Of a stretch of 64,000 nt of DNA, positions 27,932-37,934 are shown piece after piece. The stretch is from Candidatus Saccharimonadota bacterium (GTDB lineage: Bacteria; Patescibacteriota; Saccharimonadia; Saccharimonadales; Saccharimonadaceae). Under the pieces are notes generated by a model. The model did no database searches, had not been told where the DNA came from, and saw only the letters and a program-made list of their open reading frames with translations. Numbering within the stretch: position 1 is the stretch's first letter; each line of letters starts with the position of its first letter. The translations under genes and the position numbers were made by a program. Location: positions 186,001 through 250,000 of the forward strand of contig JAUCSC010000001.1 in NCBI GenBank assembly GCA_030445265.1, in the 5' to 3' direction.

Positions 27932-28732
27932 GTGAGCGCTCCAAAAAAATCACTCGGGCAACATTGGCTGACTGACCGAGATGTGCTCAAATCGATTGCT
28001 GATTTGGCGCAGTTATCAGCTGATGATACGGTGCTTGAAATCGGTCCTGGCCTCGGAACGTTAACCAGCGAACTCCTGCGCCAAGCAAAGGCTGTCGTAG
28101 CTGTCGAGCTTGATACAGAACTCGCTCGCAAACTGCCAGCTCAATTTCCCGGTAAAGACCTCACCGTCATCAATGAAGACATTCTAACGTTTGACCTTAC
28201 TCAACTGCCGGCAGGCTACATCGTGATAGCAAATGTACCGTACTATATCACCGCAAAAATTGTACGTTTGCTTATGACGGCGCAGCATAAACCCCAGACG
28301 ACGGTACTGCTTGTCCAAAAAGAAGTTGCCGAGCGGCTCGCGGCCAAGCCGGGTGATATGAGTATCTTAGCGGTCAGTGCACAGCTGTATGCCGACGTCA
28401 CCCTCGGTCCCGTTGTGCCAGCGGCATTATTTACCCCACCGCCTAAAGTCGACAGCCAGGTTGTTGTCCTGCGAACAAAATCCTCGCCGATTATTGACCA
28501 AGCAGATGAAAAACTTTTCTTTCGACTCATGAAAGCCGGTTTTTCTGCCAAACGGAAAAAACTGAGGAGTAGCCTTGCGGGAGGACTCCATATCGATAAA
28601 GACAAAGCAGAACAACTGCTCCAGGCCGCATCGATCGATTCCGACAATCGTGCCGAGCAATTATCCATCGATGAATGGCTCCGTTTGTTATCGTGCGCTA
28701 AGAAGGACGGATACCTTAGCATCACACATTAA
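27932..28732 (+). CDS. rsmA: 16S rRNA dimethyladenosine transferase
   Basis: KKSLGQHWLTD, VLEIGPGLGTLT, IVIANVPYYIT. Confidence 0.95.
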   Translation: MSAPKKSLGQHWLTDRDVLKSIADLAQLSADDTVLEIGPGLGTLTSELLRQAKAVVAVELDTELARKLPAQFPGKDLTVINEDILTFDLTQLPAGYIVIANVPYYITAKIVRLLMTAQHKPQTTVLLVQKEVAERLAAKPGDMSILAVSAQLYADVTLGPVVPAALFTPPPKVDSQVVVLRTKSSPIIDQADEKLFFRLMKAGFSAKRKKLRSSLAGGLHIDKDKAEQLLQAASIDSDNRAEQLSIDEWLRLLSCAKKDGYLSITH

Positions 28733-28765
28733 TCATGACTAGTGTTATCTGTTACAATGTAGTGA

Positions 28766-30253
28766 ATGGATAAAAAACTGTATATAGCCACTGCTATTCC
28801 GTATGTTAACGGTGTACCCCACATCGGTAATGCGCTTGATTATCTTCTGGCTGACATATGGACACGCTATCAAAAGCAGAATGGACGCGAAGTGCGCTTC
28901 CAGGTTGGAACCGATGAGCACGGTAATAAAATCGCTGCTAAGGCCGCAGAGGCCGGCCTTGACCCACAAGCTTTTACTGATCAAATGTTCGTCAATTTTG
29001 AGCAGCTCATGAGGAAAGTCGGAGCCAGTTATACGGATTTCGTTCGTACAACCGATCCACACCACGTTTCCTCTGTGCAATACATATGGCAAAAGCTCCT
29101 GCCGTATATTTACAAAGGGTCGTACCAAGGCTGGTACTGTGTTGGTCATGAAGCGTTCTTTACCGATAAAGAAGTTCAGGCCACGGGCGGTGTTTGTCCC
29201 GACCACCAGACCCCATATCAGCAGGTGAGCGAAGATAACTATTACTTCAAAACGAGCGCCTTCACTGACCAGATAAAAACAGCTCTCCAGGATGGAACAA
29301 TGGAGATTGTACCTGAATTTCGTAAAAAAGAATTTTTGGAGCTTATTAAGGACGGACTATCTGACGTCAGTGTGTCGCGTCCGAAGAAACATTTGACCTG
29401 GGGCGTGCCCGTACCGGGCGATTCAGAGCAAATTATGTACGTCTGGATTGATGCGTTGGCTAATTACATCACGGTCATCGGCTATCCTGATCGGGAAGAG
29501 GAATGGAAATCGTTCTGGCCGGCCGATGTTCAAGTTATCGGTAAAGATATTCTTCGTTTTCATGCCGGCATCTGGCCGGCGATGCTGCTCGGTATTGGCC
29601 TTGCTTTACCAAAGAAGCTGTTAGTTCACGGCTTTGTGAACGTCAGCGGAGCAAAAATGAGCAAAACAGTTGGTAATGTCGTCGACCCCAATGAGATTAT
29701 CGACAACTATGGCCTCGATGCCTTTCGTTACTATTTCGCGCGGCATATCCCCACCCTCGACGACGGCGACTTTACCTGGGAAAAATTTGAAACAGCCTAC
29801 AATAGCGAGCTTGGCAACGACCTCGGTAATCTTATCCAGCGCGTTGCTAGTATGGTCATAAAATACCAAGCGGGTGTCATCGGCGAAGCGCCGCAAGGCG
29901 AGCACGATGCAACGCTTTACCATAAAGCAATTGAAGAGCTCAAATTCAACGAAGCGATCGACGAAGTATGGACAATGATTCGCAGCCTGAATCAGTACAT
30001 TGATAATGTCAAACCATGGGAAATTGCCAAACATGTCGGCAAGGACGCAGAAGCCGAAGGTCATCTTGGTGAAGTGTTAGCATATGCATCGACCGCATTG
30101 CTCCAAATAGGGGATTTATTGGTGCCATTCCTTCCCGACACGGCGGCGGCCATTCACAGTATCTTTGAGAATGGGGTCATTACCGCATCCGACGGTGTAT
30201 TGTTTCCAAAAAAGTACCTCCATACTCCTGATCCCCGTGTGAAAGCTGCCTAA
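28766..30253 (+). CDS. metG: Methionyl-tRNA synthetase
   Basis: IATAIPYVNGVPHIGNA, VGTDEHG, YVWIDALANY, VNVSGAKMSKTVGN. Confidence 0.96.
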   Translation: MDKKLYIATAIPYVNGVPHIGNALDYLLADIWTRYQKQNGREVRFQVGTDEHGNKIAAKAAEAGLDPQAFTDQMFVNFEQLMRKVGASYTDFVRTTDPHHVSSVQYIWQKLLPYIYKGSYQGWYCVGHEAFFTDKEVQATGGVCPDHQTPYQQVSEDNYYFKTSAFTDQIKTALQDGTMEIVPEFRKKEFLELIKDGLSDVSVSRPKKHLTWGVPVPGDSEQIMYVWIDALANYITVIGYPDREEEWKSFWPADVQVIGKDILRFHAGIWPAMLLGIGLALPKKLLVHGFVNVSGAKMSKTVGNVVDPNEIIDNYGLDAFRYYFARHIPTLDDGDFTWEKFETAYNSELGNDLGNLIQRVASMVIKYQAGVIGEAPQGEHDATLYHKAIEELKFNEAIDEVWTMIRSLNQYIDNVKPWEIAKHVGKDAEAEGHLGEVLAYASTALLQIGDLLVPFLPDTAAAIHSIFENGVITASDGVLFPKKYLHTPDPRVKAA

Positions 30254-30254
30254 T

Positions 30255-31016
30255 ATGCTCATTGACACTCATTGCCATATTCACGAGGCGTCGTATCCTC
30301 TTGATTTAGCGGATATTCTCATGCGGGCCAGCGCGGCCGGTGTGGCAAAAATGATTTGTGTTGGTACCAGCAGTCAAGACTCAAAAGAAGCGGTGGAAAT
30401 TGCCGATAAACACCAGGTACTGTATGCGGCAGTTGGCATTCATCCGCATGAGAGTCAGGGTGGGTACGACACTATAGCCGAGCTCCTGGAGCAGGGGCCA
30501 ACCGAGCGGACCGTGGCTGTCGGAGAGATTGGGCTGGACTATTTTTATACGCACAGTAGTCGTGAGCAGCAGATTGCGGCGCTCGAGGGACAATTACAGT
30601 TAGCCCATGATCATAATTTGCCAGTGATCTTCCATGTCAGAGAAGCCTTTGATGATTTTTGGCCGATTTATGATAATTTTCATCCCCGCGGCGTTCTCCA
30701 TAGCTTTACTGACTCTCAGCAAAACGCCGACGCTGCTATGGGTAGAGGGCTTTTTATTGGGGTCAATGGCATCTCCACCTTTACGAGAGATGAGAGGCAG
30801 CGGTCAATGTTTGCGGGATTGCCGCTTGACTCGCTCCTGCTTGAAACAGATGCGCCCTTCTTGACGCCTGTGCCATTACGTGGTACTATAAACGAGCCAG
30901 CGTTAGTGGAGAAAGTTGCAGAGTTTCACGCCAACCTCCGTCGCATCACGATAGAGGAAGTGGCACTTCGCACTACCACCAATGCTCACGCGTTATTTAC
31001 GCGCCTAAATACTTAA
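30255..31016 (+). CDS. TatD family hydrolase
   Basis: LIDTHCHIHE, AVGIHPHE, AVGEIGLDYF, PVIFHVREA, LLLETDAPFLTP. Confidence 0.95.
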   Translation: MLIDTHCHIHEASYPLDLADILMRASAAGVAKMICVGTSSQDSKEAVEIADKHQVLYAAVGIHPHESQGGYDTIAELLEQGPTERTVAVGEIGLDYFYTHSSREQQIAALEGQLQLAHDHNLPVIFHVREAFDDFWPIYDNFHPRGVLHSFTDSQQNADAAMGRGLFIGVNGISTFTRDERQRSMFAGLPLDSLLLETDAPFLTPVPLRGTINEPALVEKVAEFHANLRRITIEEVALRTTTNAHALFTRLNT

Positions 31017-31041
31017 ATAGCAGCTCTAAGGAGTTTTCGGT

Positions 31042-31791
31042 ATGTCACCACAACAGAACGATTTTCCACACCTGTCCGACGATGAGTCGATTTTTCAGTT
31101 GACCGACAACGATGAAGCTGCATTTCAGCAGGACTATTCAGATTACTTGAGCGGGTCAGTGCCCGAACAATCAACGCTCACGAGCCACAGCAACACGCTT
31201 ACTTCTGAGCAAATGAATGAATCATACGGTGTTGAATCAAGAGGACCGCGTGAACGCCTTCCGCTGAATGAGGCCACCGCAGAACTTAATGAGATAGGAA
31301 AAAACGTCATGAAAATGCGCTTGCATGAGATTGACGAACGACAAGTTGCTACTATTGTCGGCTCTGCATTCAGTCCAAAAGCGCTCCTGCGTAAAGTCGG
31401 TGAAATGGTATCACCACCAACGCTGAAAGTATCAACTGACGCATTCTACAATCGCCTTGTTGATCAAGAGAGCAAAATCGGTAGTGACGTTTTTGCTGAA
31501 AAAAGTCGCGGAGCGGTTGAACGTCGATTCTTTTATGAAAATAATAATGAGTGGTTCTTTAGGGAGGTCAGTACCCATAACGGGAAGTCGCGCCGCATTA
31601 CCATTCATTACCAAATTACTCCTGATGCTATCATGAAGAATACGCAGGACACCTTAGATGATGAACGGGTTCGTTTCGGAACGCTCGGTGAGGATGAAAC
31701 TAGGCGTTTGCTCGGTGCGGCTACTCTTTATCAGCAGCGAATCGCCAAACAGGTATATCACCATAAGAGTGATTACGACCTGACGGCATAG
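31042..31791 (+). CDS. Hypothetical protein
   Basis: ORF with SD (AAGGAG) in a co-directional gene run. Confidence 0.65.
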   Translation: MSPQQNDFPHLSDDESIFQLTDNDEAAFQQDYSDYLSGSVPEQSTLTSHSNTLTSEQMNESYGVESRGPRERLPLNEATAELNEIGKNVMKMRLHEIDERQVATIVGSAFSPKALLRKVGEMVSPPTLKVSTDAFYNRLVDQESKIGSDVFAEKSRGAVERRFFYENNNEWFFREVSTHNGKSRRITIHYQITPDAIMKNTQDTLDDERVRFGTLGEDETRRLLGAATLYQQRIAKQVYHHKSDYDLTA

Positions 31792-31808
31792 TTGCTATAA
31801 TAAAAAGA

Positions 31809-32960
31809 GTGAACAATCAGATTTATTTAGACCATGCTGCCGCTACGCCCATGGATGAGCGGGTTATTACCGCTATGCTGCCGTATTTTCAGGTAGCTTT
31901 TTTTAATCCGTCGAGTCCTTATGCGCCTGCCGTAGCCGTCCGCCGTGCCTATGAAGCGGCGAAAGAGTCAATCGCTCGCCAGATTGGCGGCAAAGCTGAT
32001 GAACTCGTTATGACGGCTGGAGCGACGGAATCAGTCAATCTTGCGATTCATCAAGCGGCTGGCCATGTCATTGTGGCTGCTACTGAACACCACAGTGTCC
32101 TGCGGGCGGCACAAACTAAAGACCATACCATTCTCGATGTCGACGAACATGGCCGTGTGTCACTGGACCATTTGCGGCGAGCAATACGGCCAGACACTGA
32201 ATTAATCAGTATCGCACTCGCCAATAACGAGATAGGGACGATTCAGCCGCTCCGTGACATCGCGGCAATGATAAAAGAGATTCGAATCGAACGACGAGCA
32301 CAGGGGAATAGCACGCGCCTCCTGCTCCATAGCGATGCCTCTCAAGGCGTCGGACAGTTGGATATTCACGTCGCCCGACTGGGTGTGGATTTGTTAACTC
32401 TCAATGCAGCAAAAATGTACGGGCCAAAACAAGTCGGACTTCTCTGGGCGTCAAGCCAGGTGGTCCTCCGCCCCCTCCTGGCTGGCGGTGGACAAGAGCA
32501 CGGCGTTCGGAGTGGTACGGAAAACGTGGCCGGAGTCATCGGATTTGAACGAGCTTTGACTCTCGTGAGCGACCGACGGGAATCTGAAGTGCAGCGCCTT
32601 GAAACTCTGAAGGAAGCCATGAGGAAAGAGCTGACTGCCGCTTTCCCCGATGCAGTGCTCTCGGGACATCCCAAGCATCAATTAGCGGGTCACCTGCATA
32701 TCTCGTTTGCCCATCTTGACGCCGAGCGAGTGCTGTTTGCGTTGGAGAGTCGGGGAGTTCTGGTGGCAACGGGGAGTGCCTGCGCGGCGAATAAAGGGAC
32801 AAGATCACATGTCCTCGAAGCGATCGGTATGTCACCTGAAGTGGCCGACGGGAGTCTGAGGATTACTTTTGGTCATCTTTCGAGTAGTGAAAATACGGCA
32901 CTTGCCTCACGAGCCATTATTGAAGAAGTAAAGCGTGAATACGAAAGGATGCACCGATAG
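31809..32960 (+). CDS. Cysteine desulfurase (NifS/IscS-like)
   Basis: IYLDHAAATPMD, ATEHHSVL, HSDASQGVGQ, GGGQEHGVRSGTENV, ATGSACAANKGTRSHV; GTG start. Confidence 0.94.
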   Translation: MNNQIYLDHAAATPMDERVITAMLPYFQVAFFNPSSPYAPAVAVRRAYEAAKESIARQIGGKADELVMTAGATESVNLAIHQAAGHVIVAATEHHSVLRAAQTKDHTILDVDEHGRVSLDHLRRAIRPDTELISIALANNEIGTIQPLRDIAAMIKEIRIERRAQGNSTRLLLHSDASQGVGQLDIHVARLGVDLLTLNAAKMYGPKQVGLLWASSQVVLRPLLAGGGQEHGVRSGTENVAGVIGFERALTLVSDRRESEVQRLETLKEAMRKELTAAFPDAVLSGHPKHQLAGHLHISFAHLDAERVLFALESRGVLVATGSACAANKGTRSHVLEAIGMSPEVADGSLRITFGHLSSSENTALASRAIIEEVKREYERMHR

Positions 32961-33562
32961 TGCGGTGGCTACTACTGATCCCGGTAACGGTCATTGGCTT
33001 CTTGATTGCGATTACCATCTACTTGCAGCCCAATGATTTTATCGGCTGTCAGGAAACACCGAGTGCGCAGGGGCATTGCCAAAAGACTGATGCAATTGTT
33101 GCGGTGAGCGGTGGTGATACCAATGCGCGCACTGATGAAGCGATTAAGCTCTATAAGAACGGCTGGGCGAAGCTCTTGGTATTTTCAGGTGCGGCTCAGG
33201 ATAAAACGGGACCAAGTAATGCGGCCGCCATGCGCGCAAGGGCCATCTCGGCCGGCGTACCCGGTGATGTTATCTTTATTGAAGAAGAGTCAGCCACGAC
33301 CCAGGAAAACGCTCGTAACACCCAGGACCTCCTCCAGAGTCAGGGGGCTAGCACGGTTATTCTCGTTACCTCAGGCTATCATCAGCGCCGCACCAGCCTG
33401 GAGTTTCATAAGACTGCCGGTGACCTCACGGTGCGTGATCATCCGCTTCTTAGTGATGACGATTGGTCGTTCTGGTGGTGGCTTACCCCCCGGGGGTGGT
33501 GGCTAGCGGGCGGCGAGATAGTCAAAATTGTTATCTTTTACTTTTCTGGAGATGTTTCGTGA
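32960..33562 (+). CDS. YdcF-like DUF218 protein
   Basis: DAIVAVSGGDTNARTDEAIKLYKNG, EEESATTQENARNTQ, VILVTSGYHQRR. Confidence 0.87.
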   Translation: MRWLLLIPVTVIGFLIAITIYLQPNDFIGCQETPSAQGHCQKTDAIVAVSGGDTNARTDEAIKLYKNGWAKLLVFSGAAQDKTGPSNAAAMRARAISAGVPGDVIFIEEESATTQENARNTQDLLQSQGASTVILVTSGYHQRRTSLEFHKTAGDLTVRDHPLLSDDDWSFWWWLTPRGWWLAGGEIVKIVIFYFSGDVS

Positions 33563-34596
33563 GCAAGGTATACGTTGGAATGAGCGGCGGGGTAGACTCT
33601 TCGCTGACAGCGGCCCTACTCGTCGAACAAGGCTATGATGTCACCGGCGTCTATATGAAGAACTGGACACAGGACCTCCCCGGCATGAAGTGCCCTTGGG
33701 CGGATGATCTTGCTGATGCAAAACGAGTTGCCGTCCAGCTTGGCATCGACTTTAAGGTATTTGACTTTGAAACCGAGTATAAACAAAAAGTGGTCAACTA
33801 CATGATCGACGAGTACCAAAAAGGTCGTACGCCAAATCCTGATATTATGTGCAACCAGGAAGTGAAGTTCAAACTGTTTCTTGAGGCAGCCCTGGATGAC
33901 GGCGCCGACTATATTGCGACAGGGCATTATGCCAGTGTTGAGAATGGTCAGCTTAAAATGGCAAAGGATGCCAACAAGGACCAGACCTATTTCTTGTACC
34001 GTGTCACGGGCGATGCGTTAACGAAAACATTATTTCCACTCGGTGGCTATACGAAGCCAGATGTCCGAGAGATGGCTAAGGCGCGTGGTCTGTATACGGC
34101 CGACAAGAAAGACAGCCAAGGGATCTGCTTTGTTGGCCAGATCGGCATCCGCGACTTTCTTAGCCAGTATGTCGAGCAAGTGCCAGGGGACGTTATCGAT
34201 AGGGTGAGCGGGAAAATACTCGGCCGCCACGACGGTGCTATCTTTTATACCCTCGGGCAGCGTCACGGGCTTGATATTGGCGGGGGCCTTCCCTATTACG
34301 TCGTTGGTAAAGATATGGCCAAGAACGAGGTCTACGTGACGACCGACCTTAATGATGAGAATCTATGGAAAGAGGAGATTCGACTTTCAGCACTTCACTG
34401 GATAAATGAAGCGCCAGCGGAAGGTATGTACGATATCAGGGTTAGGCATCGATCGCGCCTGATACGCGCAGGTCTCGTTTACGATAACGATAAGCTGGTG
34501 CTCAAGCTGGATGACGCCGAGCGGGCCGTCACTCCGGGACAATCGGTTGTTATTTATGATAAAGAGGTTTGTATTGGCGGCGGAATCGTCATATAG
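33559..34596 (+). CDS. mnmA: tRNA-specific 2-thiouridylase (GTG start)
   Basis: KVYVGMSGGVDSSLTAALL, GRTPNPDIMCN, ATGHYA, DQTYFLYR, DSQGICFVG. Confidence 0.95.
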   Translation: MSKVYVGMSGGVDSSLTAALLVEQGYDVTGVYMKNWTQDLPGMKCPWADDLADAKRVAVQLGIDFKVFDFETEYKQKVVNYMIDEYQKGRTPNPDIMCNQEVKFKLFLEAALDDGADYIATGHYASVENGQLKMAKDANKDQTYFLYRVTGDALTKTLFPLGGYTKPDVREMAKARGLYTADKKDSQGICFVGQIGIRDFLSQYVEQVPGDVIDRVSGKILGRHDGAIFYTLGQRHGLDIGGGLPYYVVGKDMAKNEVYVTTDLNDENLWKEEIRLSALHWINEAPAEGMYDIRVRHRSRLIRAGLVYDNDKLVLKLDDAERAVTPGQSVVIYDKEVCIGGGIVI

Positions 34597-34624
34597 TTGA
34601 TATAAATGGTATATAAGGTGGGTT

Positions 34625-35047
34625 ATGAAAAATAAAAGCGCAGGTTTTACTATTGTTGAGCTTCTCATAGTGATTGTTGTTATTGGTATTTTGGCTGCCA
34701 TAACAATAGTCGCGTATAACGGCATACAAGGACGAGCACGAGATAGCAGGGTGGACGGTGACGTTAGGTTAGTAAAGACGGCACTTGAGATGTACAAAGC
34801 TGACAACGGATTTTATCCTTCAATAGGCAGTGACAACAGCGGCTACGATGTAAGCTTACTCGGCCCCGTTCTGACCCCGAATTATATTCGCACCATGCCG
34901 TCTAATCCAGGACTATTACAATATGTGCGGGGCGGTGCAGGTAGCAACTCCTATGGCATCTATATGGATTACGAATCAAAGCCTGATTGTAAGACTGGTC
35001 AGAATATCGCCGTGGGCTGGTGGGGCGTTGGCTTGCCTACCTGTTAG
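34625..35047 (+). CDS. Type IV prepilin-like protein
   Basis: SAGFTIVELLIVIVVIGILAAITIVAYNGIQGRARDSR. Confidence 0.92.
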   Translation: MKNKSAGFTIVELLIVIVVIGILAAITIVAYNGIQGRARDSRVDGDVRLVKTALEMYKADNGFYPSIGSDNSGYDVSLLGPVLTPNYIRTMPSNPGLLQYVRGGAGSNSYGIYMDYESKPDCKTGQNIAVGWWGVGLPTC

Positions 35048-35077
35048 CCAGTAAAAATTCTGATATAATAACACCCA

Positions 35078-36958
35078 ATGAATGCCCAAGATATCCGCAA
35101 CTCTTACTTAGAGTTTTTCAAACAACGCGAACACGCCATTATTCCGCGCGCAAAGCTTATTCCTTATAACGACCCGACAACGCTTTTTACCGGGAGTGGC
35201 ATGCAGCCACTGCTCCCGTATCTTTTAGGTGAGCCGCACGGCGAAGGAGTGCGCCTAGCAGATAGCCAAACGTGCCTGCGAGCTCAGGATATTGAAGACG
35301 TCGGCGATAACCGTCACACGACCTTCTTTGAGATGCTTGGCAACTGGAGCTTGGGAGATTACTTCAAGGAACAACAAATCCGTTGGTTCTTCGAATTTTT
35401 AACGGATGTCGTCGGACTGGATCCGCAGAAAATTTACGTCACCGCTTTTATCGGCGATGCAGCTCATGGTATTCCGCGCGATGATGAGGCGGCTAATATT
35501 TGGCAAAAAGTATTTGAAGAAAGAGGCATTGAAGCAAGGATCGTCGAAGTCGGCAGCCAAGCCGATGGTGACGTCCGAGGTATTAATCCCGGCGAGCGAA
35601 TCTTTTTCTATGATGACGGCGAAAACTGGTGGAGCCGCGGTGGGGGACTCGATAAGACGCCGATCGGCGATCCTTGCGGCCCAGACAGCGAAGTCTTTTA
35701 TGATTTTGGCCCACAGTACCACGATGCTAGTTTTGGCAACGCGCATCCAGCCAGTGATAGTGGACAATTCATGGAAATCGGTAACCAGGTCTTTATGCAG
35801 TACCGTCGTAATGATGACGGCAGCTTCACGCCGCTGGAAAAAAAGAATGTCGACTTTGGTGGCGGCTTGGAACGTATCGCGGCTGCCCGTATCGATAGCC
35901 CTGACGTCTTCAAGATAAGTCTCCTCTGGCCAATTATTGTGAAGTTGCAGAATCTGAGCGGTAAACCGTATGACAGCCATACGGAGAGTATGCGTGTCAT
36001 CGCTGATCATTTGCGTGCGGCGACGTTCCTCGCGGTCGATGGTGTCAAGCCGGCCAATAAGGAACAGGGCTATGTCATGCGCCGACTGATTCGCCGTGCT
36101 GTCCGCTTTGCCTTTGATCTGGGTATTGAGCAAAACTTCCTACCCGAAATCGTGCCGGTCATAGCTGACCTCTACCACCTAGACTATCCAGAAGTGGCCG
36201 AGCGGCGCGATGAAATTATCGAAACGTTAGTCAAGGAAGAAAAGGTCTTCCGGCAGACACTCCGGAAGGGTCTAGGTGAAATGACCAAGCTGAAAGCAGA
36301 TGGACTGAGTGGGCTAGATATCTTTAAGCTTTATGATACGTATGGTTTCCCGGTTGAGCTCTCAACAGAGGAAGCATTTCGCCAAGATATTGTCCTGAGT
36401 GAAAACTGGCGGACGGAATTTGACGAACACATGAAGGCTCAGCGGGAGCGTTCGCAGACAGCAGCCAAGGGGACGTTCAAGGGCGGTCTTGGCGGGCAGA
36501 CGCTGCAGCACAAGAAATATCACACGGCGACACATCTGATGTACGCCGCGCTCCGTCAGGTCGTCGGCGACCACGTGACCCAGCATGGCAGTAATATCAC
36601 CGAAGAGCGGCTCCGGTTTGATTTTAATCATTCCGATAAGGTGACGCCCGAGCAGCTTTCGGAAATTGAGAAGCTGGTCAATGAATGGATACGTGCCGAT
36701 TTGCCTGTCTCCTACAGCGAATACCCCACGGCCGAAGCATTCGACATGGGGGCGATTGGTGCATTTGGCGATAAATACGGCGAAACGGTTAAAGTCTATC
36801 AAATGGGCGAGCATGATCACCGCGTTAGCTTTGAGATCTGCGGTGGGCCTCATGTTGACCACACTGGTCAGTTGGCTGAAGATGGCAAGGTCTTCAAGAT
36901 TACGAAGGAAGAATCCTCAAGCGCTGGCATCCGGCGCATCAAAGCCGTACTTATTTAG
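35078..36958 (+). CDS. alaS: Alanyl-tRNA synthetase, compact form
   Basis: TTLFTGSGMQPLLPYL, HTTFFEMLGNWSLGDYFK, HTATHLMYAALRQVVG, FEICGGPHVDHTG; ends soon after the CGGPH motif. Confidence 0.95.
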   Translation: MNAQDIRNSYLEFFKQREHAIIPRAKLIPYNDPTTLFTGSGMQPLLPYLLGEPHGEGVRLADSQTCLRAQDIEDVGDNRHTTFFEMLGNWSLGDYFKEQQIRWFFEFLTDVVGLDPQKIYVTAFIGDAAHGIPRDDEAANIWQKVFEERGIEARIVEVGSQADGDVRGINPGERIFFYDDGENWWSRGGGLDKTPIGDPCGPDSEVFYDFGPQYHDASFGNAHPASDSGQFMEIGNQVFMQYRRNDDGSFTPLEKKNVDFGGGLERIAAARIDSPDVFKISLLWPIIVKLQNLSGKPYDSHTESMRVIADHLRAATFLAVDGVKPANKEQGYVMRRLIRRAVRFAFDLGIEQNFLPEIVPVIADLYHLDYPEVAERRDEIIETLVKEEKVFRQTLRKGLGEMTKLKADGLSGLDIFKLYDTYGFPVELSTEEAFRQDIVLSENWRTEFDEHMKAQRERSQTAAKGTFKGGLGGQTLQHKKYHTATHLMYAALRQVVGDHVTQHGSNITEERLRFDFNHSDKVTPEQLSEIEKLVNEWIRADLPVSYSEYPTAEAFDMGAIGAFGDKYGETVKVYQMGEHDHRVSFEICGGPHVDHTGQLAEDGKVFKITKEESSSAGIRRIKAVLI

Positions 36959-37853
36959 CGATAGCGTTTCGAACGGCAATTATTTCTTGCAGGTTCGAGA
37001 GCCAGCTTTGGTATGAATCTCGTGTAATTGGGAACGCTTCGAGTCGCGAATCATATATCGTTTCACCAAATACAGCGGCATCCGGGTCAGTCTTGTATAC
37101 CTGCTTATATTGACGAACAACCGGCTTATTGTCGATTCCAGATACGGTTTCAAGCGTGACGTCAACGTGACTTTTGTATGAAGTGGGCACTTCGGTTGAT
37201 GTCGGTAAAAAGGTCGCGAAACTCTCAGGGTAGAGAATAATTGAAGTCGTCAAACTCCTTTTTTGGATTACCTCAAAAGAATTGGGCCGCAGTGCTTCTT
37301 CGTTCATTAATGTGGCCATCTGCCCTGCGTGTGCATCGAGTGCAAAAGGTATATCGAGGCGTTCAAGCAGGTGCCAACCACGTGTTTGTGCGAGAAGTTC
37401 CGCGCGCCAGAGGGTATAAGCGTGCGTGTTTTGAGGCGGTATGGTATCTATGTTGAATCCCGTTAGCATGCGTGATGTCGTTTCATCATCCATAGCCTCT
37501 GAGGCGGCTCTAAAAGTTTTCCCGCGAATCTCAATTAAGGGAGTGTATCCAATAGAATCTGTCCGGATGAGTTGAGCTGTTCCTTCAACGCCACGGATCG
37601 GAAAGGAAAGTTTATCAAGAACGAGCTGCTTAGATAGTTCGTCGTAACCTAATTCGAGTTTTGCGCCTGAGTCGTTATTGAGTTCACTGCCAAAAAAAGC
37701 CTCAAGCTCGTTGCGCGTTAAATTTGAAGCGGGGACACCTTCCAGTGTGAGGTGATAGCCTGGTCCCGGTTGTAGGTTTCTCGTTGCAAATTCAAGCGTC
37801 TCCGAAAGTCGGCGGTTGCTATATGTCTCATTCTTATCAACGATTCTTTCCAT
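36951..37853 (-). CDS. Hypothetical protein
   Basis: 300-aa ORF convergent with alaS. Confidence 0.65.
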   Translation of the reverse strand: MERIVDKNETYSNRRLSETLEFATRNLQPGPGYHLTLEGVPASNLTRNELEAFFGSELNNDSGAKLELGYDELSKQLVLDKLSFPIRGVEGTAQLIRTDSIGYTPLIEIRGKTFRAASEAMDDETTSRMLTGFNIDTIPPQNTHAYTLWRAELLAQTRGWHLLERLDIPFALDAHAGQMATLMNEEALRPNSFEVIQKRSLTTSIILYPESFATFLPTSTEVPTSYKSHVDVTLETVSGIDNKPVVRQYKQVYKTDPDAAVFGETIYDSRLEAFPITRDSYQSWLSNLQEIIAVRNAIAK

Positions 37854-37934
37854 ATATTTAATATTATATCACACTTATGAATAAAAAGCAATGATTTCCT
37901 CTATAAGCACTACTGGTATATAATTGAAGCAATT

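Noticed and set aside
35399-36133. 244-aa minus-strand ORF
   Set aside because: Antisense to alaS, no independent support.
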